DNA of 42,359 bases, taken from positions 1 through 42,359 of the forward strand of contig JABUTN010000007.1 of the NCBI GenBank assembly GCA_021443665.1. Direction: 5' to 3'. The position numbers and the translations under genes were made by a program. This document shows positions 8,516 to 20,020 of this stretch, piece by piece (the stretch's first letter is position 1; the number at the start of each line of letters is the position of its first letter). A model generated the notes under the pieces. That model was given only the letters and a program-made list of their open reading frames with translations. It was not told where the DNA came from and made no database searches. This DNA comes from Bacteroidales bacterium. Its GTDB lineage: Bacteria > Bacteroidota > Bacteroidia > Bacteroidales > UBA932.

Positions 8516-9526
8516 ATGAACTTCTTTTCCCTACTTTCCATTCTGCCCCTGCAGTTTGATATGGCAGACTCTTCCCCCGTTTCCTTTATCCTCTGGATAG
8601 CCATCGGTTTCGTAGGACTTGTGGTCTTGCTGTGGTTCTTCCCCGTCACCCTTTGGTTCCAGGCCCTGATTTCAGGCGTGCACATCTCCCTGCTCCAGCT
8701 GGTGCTGATGCGCTGGAGGAAGGTTCCGCCCACCACCATAGTGATGGCGATGGTCACAGGCACAAAGGCCGGACTCAAACTTGACCCCAACGCCCTTGAG
8801 GCCCATTATCTTGCGAGAGGAAATGTGTCAAGGGTTGTGATGGCCCTCATTTCCGCCGACAAGGCGAACATCCCCCTCGATTTCAAGATGGCCGCCGCCA
8901 TCGACCTCGCGGGCCGCGATGTGTTTGAGGCCGTGCAGATGTCCGTCAACCCCAAGGTCATCAACACCCCTCCAGTGACGGCTGTGGCCAAAGACGGTAT
9001 CCAGCTTATTGCCAAGGCCCGTGTGACTGTGAGAGCCAACATCAAGCAGCTGGTCGGAGGAGCGGGAGAGGAGACCGTTCTCGCCCGCGTGGGTGAAGGC
9101 ATTGTGTCCAGCATCGGTTCCGCCGAATCCCACAAGTCAGTGCTCGAGAATCCTGATTCCATTTCCAAGGTGGTGCTTGTGAAAGGCCTTGACGCCGGCA
9201 CCGCGTTCGAAATTCTCTCCATCGACATCGCGGACATAGACATAGGCAAGAATATCGGAGCCGTGCTGCAGATTGACCAGGCCAATGCCGACAAGAGCAT
9301 AGCCCAGGCCCGCGCTGAAGAGAAGAGGGCAATGGCCGTCGCCCTCGAGCAGGAGATGAAGGCCCGCGCCCAGGAAGCCCGCGCCAAAGTGATAGAGGCC
9401 GAAAAGGAGGTTCCCCTCGCTATGGCGGACGCTTTCCGCAAAGGAAATCTCGGCATTATGGACTACTATCGCATGAACAATATGAAGGCCGATACACAAA
9501 TGCGGGAAAGTATCGCAGAAAAATAG
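8516..9526 (+). CDS. floA: Flotillin-like protein FloA (SPFH domain)
   Basis: 336 residues, matching the usual FloA length (~330). An N-terminal membrane-associated hydrophobic segment (~12-45) is followed by the SPFH domain ([22 protein letters not shown] around 155-175, then [19 protein letters not shown]). A helical EA-repeat coiled-coil region follows ([19 protein letters not shown] and [18 protein letters not shown]), and then the conserved C-terminal [21 protein letters not shown]. In Bacillus, FloA scaffolds functional membrane microdomains and affects membrane fluidity and secretion. Pairing with NfeD is conserved and supports the call. The stop codon is immediately followed by the promoter of glyS. 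Confidence 0.95.
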   Translation: MNFFSLLSILPLQFDMADSSPVSFILWIAIGFVGLVVLLWFFPVTLWFQALISGVHISLLQLVLMRWRKVPPTTIVMAMVTGTKAGLKLDPNALEAHYLARGNVSRVVMALISADKANIPLDFKMAAAIDLAGRDVFEAVQMSVNPKVINTPPVTAVAKDGIQLIAKARVTVRANIKQLVGGAGEETVLARVGEGIVSSIGSAESHKSVLENPDSISKVVLVKGLDAGTAFEILSIDIADIDIGKNIGAVLQIDQANADKSIAQARAEEKRAMAVALEQEMKARAQEARAKVIEAEKEVPLAMADAFRKGNLGIMDYYRMNNMKADTQMRESIAEK

Positions 9527-9534
9527 TATTTTTG
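9527..9534 (+). promoter_or_regulatory. -7 promoter box for glyS
   Basis: TATTTTTG followed by CGCCCC begins directly after the floA stop codon and ends 22 nt before the glyS ATG. Confidence 0.7.
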
Positions 9535-9556
9535 CGCCCCGTAAAAATTTACTGAA

Positions 9557-11098
9557 ATGACACAAGAGGAAGTTTTCAAAAACCTTACCGCCCACTGCAA
9601 GGAGTACGGTTTCATTTTCCAGTCCAGCGAGATTTATGATGGACTCAGCGCCGTGTATGACTATGGTCAGCTCGGTTCGGAACTCAAGAACAACATCAAG
9701 AAATACTGGTGGGAGGCTATGGTCCGCCTCCACGAGAACATCGTGGGCATCGACGCGGCCATCTTTATGCACCCCCGCACTTGGGAGGCTTCGGGCCATG
9801 TGGGAGCCTTCAACGACCCCCTGATTGACAACAAAGATTCCAAGAAAAGGTATCGCGCCGATGTCCTGCTTGAGGAATATATCGCCAAACTCGAGGAGAA
9901 GAACAACAAGGAGGTGGAGAAAGGCAGGCGCAAATGGGGCGAGAGTTTCAACGAGGAGCAGTTCCGCGCCACCAATCCCAATGTCCTGCGCAATCAGGCC
10001 AAGATTGAGGATGTGAAGGCCAAGATGGTGGCCGCCCTCAACGCCAACGACCTCAAAGCGCTCCGCGACCTCATCATCGAGTGCGAGATTGTGTGCCCCA
10101 TTTCAGGCACCAAGAACTGGACCGATGTCCGCCAGTTCAACCTGATGTTCAGCACCCAGCTCGGCAACATCTCCGGAGAGGACGGCACCATTTACCTGCG
10201 TCCCGAGACCGCCCAGGGCATTTTCGTGAACTTCCTCAATGTACAGAAGACCGGCCGTATGAAGATTCCCTTCGGCATCGCACAGATAGGCAAGGCCTTC
10301 CGCAACGAGATTGTGGCCCGTCAGTTCATCTTCCGTATGAGGGAGTTTGAGCAGATGGAGATGCAGTTTTTCGTGAAGCCCGGCACCGAACTCGAGTGGT
10401 TCAAGGCCTGGAAACAGACCCGTCTCGCCTGGCACAAGGCTCTTGGACTCGGCGACCAGAAATACCGTTTCCACGACCACGACAAGCTCGCCCACTACGC
10501 AAACGCCGCCACGGACATAGAGTTCGAGTTCCCCTTCGGATTTAAAGAGCTTGAGGGCATACACTCACGCACCAACTACGACCTCTCACGCCATCAGGAA
10601 TACTCCGGCCGCAAGATTCAGTATTTCGACCCCGAGACCAACGAAAGTTATGTGCCTTACGTAATCGAGACCTCAATCGGTCTGGACCGTATGTTCCTCG
10701 CCATTATGAGCTCGGCATACAAGGAGGAGACCCTCGAAAACGGTGAGACCCGTGTGGTTCTGGGCATCCCCGCCCCCCTTGCCCCTGTCAAGCTCGCAGT
10801 GCTTCCCCTCATCAAGAAGGACGGTCTGCCCGAACTCGCCCATAAAATCATGAACGAACTCAAGCTGGAATTCAACTGCCAGTACGACGAGAAGGACTCC
10901 ATAGGCAAACGCTACCGCCGTCAGGATGCCATCGGCACTCCCTTCTGCATCACCGTTGACCACCAGAGTCTCCAGGACAACACCGTAACCATACGCTACC
11001 GCGACACAATGACCCAGGAGCGCATCAGCATAGACAGTCTCCACGACCTGATTTCAAGTAAGGTGGACTACAAAAATTTGTTTGCAAAGATTATTTAA
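9557..11098 (+). CDS. glyS: Glycyl-tRNA synthetase, homodimeric (alpha2) type
   Basis: 513 residues of the single-chain class II GlyRS found in eukaryotes, archaea and many bacteria, distinct from the two-subunit glyQ/glyS enzyme. It charges tRNA-Gly with glycine in the cytosol. The N-terminal part shows YGFIFQSSEIYDGLSAVYDYG. Motif 2 lies near TGRMKIPFGIAQIGKAFRNEI, followed by REFEQMEMQFF, and motif 3 is ETSIGLDRMFLA. The C-terminal anticodon-binding domain begins around PVKLAVLPLIKKDG. It has its own promoter, 30 bp after floA, and is followed 21 bp later by tRNA-Ser, which also has its own promoter box. Confidence 0.97.
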   Translation: MTQEEVFKNLTAHCKEYGFIFQSSEIYDGLSAVYDYGQLGSELKNNIKKYWWEAMVRLHENIVGIDAAIFMHPRTWEASGHVGAFNDPLIDNKDSKKRYRADVLLEEYIAKLEEKNNKEVEKGRRKWGESFNEEQFRATNPNVLRNQAKIEDVKAKMVAALNANDLKALRDLIIECEIVCPISGTKNWTDVRQFNLMFSTQLGNISGEDGTIYLRPETAQGIFVNFLNVQKTGRMKIPFGIAQIGKAFRNEIVARQFIFRMREFEQMEMQFFVKPGTELEWFKAWKQTRLAWHKALGLGDQKYRFHDHDKLAHYANAATDIEFEFPFGFKELEGIHSRTNYDLSRHQEYSGRKIQYFDPETNESYVPYVIETSIGLDRMFLAIMSSAYKEETLENGETRVVLGIPAPLAPVKLAVLPLIKKDGLPELAHKIMNELKLEFNCQYDEKDSIGKRYRRQDAIGTPFCITVDHQSLQDNTVTIRYRDTMTQERISIDSLHDLISSKVDYKNLFAKII

Positions 11099-11099
11099 C

Positions 11100-11107
11100 T
11101 ACCTTTG
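11100..11107 (+). promoter_or_regulatory. -7 promoter box for tRNA-Ser
   Basis: TACCTTTG lies 12 nt upstream of the tRNA 5' end, starting 1 nt after the glyS stop. Since a tRNA precursor must start at or before its 5' end, this limits the box-to-transcription-start distance to 12 nt or less. Confidence 0.7.
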
Positions 11108-11119
11108 CACTCCCGCAAC

Positions 11120-11209
11120 GGTGAGGTGGGTGAGTGGCTTAAACCACCAGTTTGCTAAACTGACGTACGGGTAACCGTACCGGGGGTTCGAATCCCCCCC
11201 TCACCGCCA
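11120..11209 (+). tRNA. serX-GCT: tRNA-Ser (anticodon GCT)
   Basis: The acceptor arms GGTGAGG and CCTCACC pair fully. The anticodon loop TTGCTAA gives GCT, reading AGC/AGU serine codons. The long class II variable arm is visible (GTACGG-GTAA-CCGTAC), and the T arm has GGGGGTTCGAATCCCCC. The discriminator is G and the 3' CCA is encoded. A clear terminator hairpin follows. The gene symbol is a placeholder for the isoacceptor only. Confidence 0.96.
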
Positions 11210-11210
11210 A

Positions 11211-11266
11211 TGGAAAACTAAAAACAGGGAAAGAACTTGCTCTTTCCTTGTTTTTTTTGTTTTCCA
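11211..11266 (+). terminator. Intrinsic terminator after tRNA-Ser, nested in a longer hairpin
   Basis: Core hairpin GGAAAGA-ACTTGC-TCTTTCC followed by TTG and a run of eight T. An outer pair TGGAAAAC (11211-11218) and GTTTTCCA (11259-11266) extends the stem around the core, so the whole 56 nt can fold as one long imperfect hairpin that could also work in the reverse direction. Confidence 0.8.
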
Positions 11267-11275
11267 ATTGGCACA

Positions 11276-11326
11276 CCTCCGCCACAGGCGGAGGGGGATC
11301 GCTCGCGAATGCGAGCAATCCCATGA
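11276..11326. repeat. Tandem palindromic intergenic element (REP/MITE-like)
   Basis: Two strong hairpins in tandem: CCTCCGCC-ACA-GGCGGAGG (11276-11294), then a GGGAT(c)GCTCGC arm, GAAT loop, and GCGAGC(a)ATCCC arm to about 11322. A run of G follows. The sequence does not code and differs in composition from its surroundings. It lies between the tRNA-Ser terminator and the promoter of the beta-galactosidase operon. Such palindromic units are often dispersed genome-wide, but I see only this one copy in the window. Confidence 0.6.
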
Positions 11327-11347
11327 GGGGGGGGAGAAAAATTTTCT

Positions 11348-11355
11348 TACCTTTG
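11348..11355 (+). promoter_or_regulatory. -7 promoter box for the lectin-galactosidase operon
   Basis: TACCTTTG followed by TCCC, 27 nt upstream of the lipoprotein ATG at 11383. No further box fits in the short gaps (21, -4 and 11 nt) between the next three genes, so this is the likely single promoter of all four. Confidence 0.65.
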
Positions 11356-11382
11356 TCCCTATCAACCATCTAACTACTATTT

Positions 11383-11835
11383 ATGAAAAAGTTCCTTACC
11401 CTCCTCGCTATGTCTCTCATAGCCCTCTCCTCTCTTGTTTCCTGCATCAAGGTCACTCCCCAATCCGCAGCCGGAACCTACAACTACTACAGCTTCGATG
11501 TTGAATTCAGCCCTAACACCATTGAACTTGAAGCTTGTGCAAGTGAATTGAAATCTGCTGCAAAAGAAGCTTTCACGGGTTCGTCCTTTGTCCTTAATGC
11601 AGACAATACATGCACTATGGTATTGGACGGGTTCTCTGTCCCCGGCACCTATATCCTCACAGAATCAGGCGAGATTTCTTTTCTCCTGAGTGACGACAAC
11701 CCTATCATCGGCGGAAAAATCAACAACGACACCCTGACTTTAAGCGTCGATCTTCTGCAGATAGATACTTTCAAGGATACACTCAAGGCCTTTGGCGCGG
11801 AAACCTTCAATATGAAGGTGACTTTCAAGAAATAA
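11383..11835 (+). CDS. Small lipoprotein, function unknown
   Basis: 150 residues. It has a lipoprotein signal peptide with lipobox LVSC, the lipidated cysteine being residue 21. The mature part is rich in beta-strand and T/N/S, and a lipocalin-like pattern can be seen (SAAGTYNYYSFDVEFS at its start; later SFVLNADNTCTMVLDG and GTYILTESGEISFLL), resembling small Bacteroidetes META/lipocalin-like lipoproteins. No catalytic motif is visible. Position 21 nt upstream of the secreted beta-galactosidase and behind the only promoter suggests that it belongs to the same envelope-associated sugar-handling or surface operon. I do not recognise the exact family. Confidence 0.75.
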   Translation: MKKFLTLLAMSLIALSSLVSCIKVTPQSAAGTYNYYSFDVEFSPNTIELEACASELKSAAKEAFTGSSFVLNADNTCTMVLDGFSVPGTYILTESGEISFLLSDDNPIIGGKINNDTLTLSVDLLQIDTFKDTLKAFGAETFNMKVTFKK

Positions 11836-16658
<4,823 letters not shown>

Positions 16659-16669
16659 TTCCTCATCCT

Positions 16670-18199
16670 ATGAAAAAAACTTTTCTTGGAGTCCTTGCAA
16701 TGGCGCTTATTGTACTCGCCGCCTGCAGCAAGGAAAAACCCGGCGCCGGTGAATCCGAAAGGCAGGAGCCTACGGAAATAGTCACTCTGACCGCCTCCCT
16801 GCCCGACGAGGAGGCCACAAAGACAGCATACGAATACGATTCAGCAAGCAAGAAACTGAAGGTCACCTGGGCTGAAGGGGATCAGATTGCCCTCTATGCC
16901 ACAAACGGCTCAGGCACGGAAGCCGATGTGATTCTGGCTCTTTCCCAAGGTGCAGGCACCAAGACTGCCACCTTCACTGTCACCCGGGGAGAAATTGAGA
17001 GCAATCTCAACTATACTGCAGTATATCCTTACAACGCCGGCAAGGATGCCGCAGCCTGGAACAGTTTCATTGCCACAGCCCAGACCCAGGATATGACTGA
17101 AGGCAGGCAGACCGACCACATCGGGAATAATGCCGTTATGAGTGCCGACCTGGCTGCAGGAGAGACAACTATGGATTTCGGATACCGCTTTGCCGTTTTC
17201 AAGGTCAGCTATGACTTCGCAAATCAGAAAAACGGGAATCTTTTCATCTATGATGGAAATGCCCCCACCTCTGTAAGTGTAGCCGGCGCCTGGGGAGACC
17301 GGGCTTATACTGTCCTGCTCACGAATGTCCCGAAAATCGGGCAGGGCCGGCGAAAAATCACCGCCTTCATTGTCACCCCCCTTGCAGAAGAAGCGAGCAT
17401 AGGCCTTTCTGCGGGCTTCAATTTCCATACAGATTCCCTCGCCGCCTTCAAGTTTGCAAAAAAGAGCAGGAACATCGAGGCGAAACTCTACAATGCCGAT
17501 TTCAGCACCGGCGCCACTCAGATTGCCGGCGTTTCCGTCTCTGAGGGCAGCGCCCACTGCTGGGTACAGCTTTGGACAGACGGTCCCAAATGGGCAAGCA
17601 CCAACGTAGGAGCCACATCCCCGAGCGACACCGGTTACTATTTCCGTTGGGGTGAACAAATGGGATGGAGAGTGAAAGACAACAGCACGGCTCTCAGTAG
17701 CACCAACTGCATCCAATACGACAAGACCGGAATACAAACAGGGTCTGTCTGGAAAGATACTACTTTTACAGATAAAAGTTGGCCGCTTTATGGAAAAGAC
17801 ATTGCCGATTTTGGCGGAACAATAAACAATACATACGGCAATATCACTTATGGGGATGCCGCCACCTACAACTGGGGTGCAGGCTGGCGTATGCCCAATT
17901 CTTCAGAAGCCGGAAAATTGGAAAGCAGCTGTGATTGGAGAAGGGAAGGAGAAATAGCCGTATTTACGGGGCGTATCTCCCACTCCGTCTGCAGCATCAG
18001 AATCCGGAGCAACGGCTACTGCGAATCCACAAGCCGCAATGAAGCCGATAAGTGTTACTACTGGACCTCTTCTCCTTATTATGATGAGGAGAAGAAAAAT
18101 ATATATGCCAAATACCTTTGGATAACCAATGGGACACGTACTGTTTACTACGATGGACTGAAGTACGCAGGCCACGGCATACGCCCTGTCATGAAATAA
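16670..18199 (+). CDS. Paralogous lipoprotein with fimbrillin-like and Fib_succ_major-like domains
   Basis: 509 residues with lipobox VLAAC (Cys19). The domain order matches the previous gene. N-terminal signature: TASLPDEEATKTAYEYDS, LKVTWAEGDQIALYATN, AVYPYNAGK, GAWGDRAY. C-terminal signature: WVQLWTDGPKWASTNVGA, a FRWGEQ segment, YNWGAGWRMPNSSEAGKL, and a final GHGIRPVMK, the classic end of Fib_succ_major domains. The tandem pair clearly arose by duplication and then diverged. Its 3' end overlaps the 3' end of uvrC on the other strand by 11 bp, and no terminator is visible between them. Confidence 0.78.
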   Translation: MKKTFLGVLAMALIVLAACSKEKPGAGESERQEPTEIVTLTASLPDEEATKTAYEYDSASKKLKVTWAEGDQIALYATNGSGTEADVILALSQGAGTKTATFTVTRGEIESNLNYTAVYPYNAGKDAAAWNSFIATAQTQDMTEGRQTDHIGNNAVMSADLAAGETTMDFGYRFAVFKVSYDFANQKNGNLFIYDGNAPTSVSVAGAWGDRAYTVLLTNVPKIGQGRRKITAFIVTPLAEEASIGLSAGFNFHTDSLAAFKFAKKSRNIEAKLYNADFSTGATQIAGVSVSEGSAHCWVQLWTDGPKWASTNVGATSPSDTGYYFRWGEQMGWRVKDNSTALSSTNCIQYDKTGIQTGSVWKDTTFTDKSWPLYGKDIADFGGTINNTYGNITYGDAATYNWGAGWRMPNSSEAGKLESSCDWRREGEIAVFTGRISHSVCSIRIRSNGYCESTSRNEADKCYYWTSSPYYDEEKKNIYAKYLWITNGTRTVYYDGLKYAGHGIRPVMK

Positions 18200-19997
18200 T
18201 AGGAAGCTCTTGATGAAAATGCTCCCACAGCAGCTTTGCTGCCCGGGTGCCGAGCAGCTGCTTCAACTCCTCGTAAGGGGCTTTCCTGATTTTTGAGATG
18301 GTGGCATAGGCCCCGTTGAGTTTTTCAACTGACACCTTTCCGAGTCCCGGTATGCCATCAAGTTCGCTGACAAGGGCGGCGGCACTGCGTCTGTTGCGGT
18401 GATGGGTGATGCCGAAACGGTGGGCCTCGTCACGCAGCTGCATTATGAGACGCAGGGAGGTGGAGTTCTTGTCGAGGAACAGGGGATAGGGGTCGCCCGG
18501 GACTATCAGTTCCTCCATCCTTTTAGCTATGCCTATCAGTTTTATCCTCTCCAGCAGACCAAGTTCGCCGAGGGCTTCCCAGGCCGCGTGGACCTGTCCC
18601 TTTCCGCCATCGACCACCACCAGCTGCGGCAAGGGTTCCCCCTGGGCCAGAAGCCGTGAATAGCGGCGGTTCACAACCTCCTTCATCGAGGCGAAATCGT
18701 CCGGCCCGACCACCGTCCTGATATTGAAATGGCGGTAGTCCTTTTTGCTCGGGGCGGCGTCCCTGAACACCACGCAGGAGGCCACGGGATTCGTGCCCTG
18801 CGTGTTGGAGTTGTCGAAACATTCTATATGCTCGGGCAACTCGGACATACCCAGATCGCGACGCAGGTTTTCGAGGATTTTCCGGCTGTGTTCCACAGGT
18901 GAGGTAAAAGCCTCCTGTTTCAACGACTCACTCTTGAGGGCGGCAGCATTCTTGCGGCTGAGTTCGAGCAGGGACAGCCTGTCGCCCTTCTGCGGAACGA
19001 CAAGGCCGGGATAGTCGCTCTCGGGCATAAAGGGAACTATGATCACGCTTGAGGGACTTCCACCTATACGCTCGTAAATCCCCCTCATCAGCGCATCCAG
19101 CACCACGGGCGGCTCCTCGTCCACCCTGCACTGCAGGGAAAGGTTTAGAGACTGCACTATGCAACCCTGGCGTAGCCGCAGGTAGTTGCCGTAGGCATCG
19201 CTTCCGTCTGAGACGAGGTTGAACACATCCGCATCGAGACGGCTTGTGCCCGCCACAAGGGATTTGGAATAATGCTCCTCCAAGAGGGTCTTGCGCTGTT
19301 TCCAGACCTGGGCCGACTCGAAATCGAGCCTTGCCGCCGCTTCCGCCATATTCTTTTCGAAACGGGCGATGACACCGGCCGAGTTGCCCTTCAGAATCTG
19401 TATGATCTGCTCTATCTGCTGTTCGTAGTCGGAGGCGGAAATGTCCCCCGTGCAGGGGGCGAGGCATTTCCCGAGATGGAAGTTGAGACAACGGCGAAAC
19501 TTCCCCTCGGCTATCGCCTTCTCGTTGAGGGAGAACTTGCAGGTCCTGAGGCTGAACATCGCCTCAAAGAGGTCAACGAGCGACTTGGCGTGGCAGGCGC
19601 TGCTGTAGGGCCCGAAATAGAGCGAGCCATCCCGCACGAAACGCCTTGTCGTGAACACGCGGGGAAAGGGCTCCCTGCGGACGCACACCCAGGGATAGGT
19701 CTTGCCGTCCTTGAGCAGAATGTTGTATTTGGGCTGAAACTCCTTGATGAGGTTGTTCTCGAGCAGGAAGGCATCGTGTTCGCTGTCAACCACGGCGGTG
19801 ATTATGTCGTCAATCTTGGCCACCAGCGCCGCCGTCTTGCGGCCGAGGGTGTGAGGGGGCCTGAAGTATGAACTCACCCTTTTCTTGAGGTCCTTCGCCT
19901 TGCCCACATAGATTACCTTTCCCTCCTTGTCGAGGAAACGATAGACTCCCGGACTGTGGGGCAGTAATTTGAGTTTGTCTGTAATGTCATTGGACAT
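18189..19997 (-). CDS. uvrC: Excinuclease ABC subunit C
   Basis: 602 residues, the normal length. UvrC makes both incisions in nucleotide excision repair. Domain order: N-terminal GIY-YIG nuclease (SPGVYRFLDKEGKVIYVGKA at ~14-33), cysteine-rich part (~160-190, KFRRCLNFHLGKCLAPC), UVR/UvrB-binding helix (~205-240, NMAEAAARLDFESAQVWKQ), the RNase H-like second nuclease domain (~350-520, starting at HIECFDNSNTQGTNPVASC, with VVDGGKGQ), and a C-terminal helix-hairpin-helix (ELDGIPGLGKVSVEKL). The ATG at 19997 is the only sensible start. A -7 box lies at 20043-20050, inside the 5' coding end of the divergent acyltransferase gene. Confidence 0.97.
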   Translation of the reverse strand: MSNDITDKLKLLPHSPGVYRFLDKEGKVIYVGKAKDLKKRVSSYFRPPHTLGRKTAALVAKIDDIITAVVDSEHDAFLLENNLIKEFQPKYNILLKDGKTYPWVCVRREPFPRVFTTRRFVRDGSLYFGPYSSACHAKSLVDLFEAMFSLRTCKFSLNEKAIAEGKFRRCLNFHLGKCLAPCTGDISASDYEQQIEQIIQILKGNSAGVIARFEKNMAEAAARLDFESAQVWKQRKTLLEEHYSKSLVAGTSRLDADVFNLVSDGSDAYGNYLRLRQGCIVQSLNLSLQCRVDEEPPVVLDALMRGIYERIGGSPSSVIIVPFMPESDYPGLVVPQKGDRLSLLELSRKNAAALKSESLKQEAFTSPVEHSRKILENLRRDLGMSELPEHIECFDNSNTQGTNPVASCVVFRDAAPSKKDYRHFNIRTVVGPDDFASMKEVVNRRYSRLLAQGEPLPQLVVVDGGKGQVHAAWEALGELGLLERIKLIGIAKRMEELIVPGDPYPLFLDKNSTSLRLIMQLRDEAHRFGITHHRNRRSAAALVSELDGIPGLGKVSVEKLNGAYATISKIRKAPYEELKQLLGTRAAKLLWEHFHQELPIIS

Positions 19998-20004
19998 ATT
20001 TGAC

Positions 20005-20012
20005 TATATTTG
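20005..20012 (+). promoter_or_regulatory. -7 promoter box for the OlsF-like gene
   Basis: TATATTTG followed by CG, ending 8 nt before the ATG at 20021. The ORF track's TTG start at 20000 precedes this box, so it is excluded as a start for a transcript from here. Confidence 0.65.
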
Positions 20013-20020
20013 CGTTCGCT

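Noticed and set aside
11139-11369. 76-aa minus-strand ORF over the tRNA-Ser region
   Set aside because: It runs through the tRNA, the terminator and the palindromic element, so it cannot be a sensible gene.
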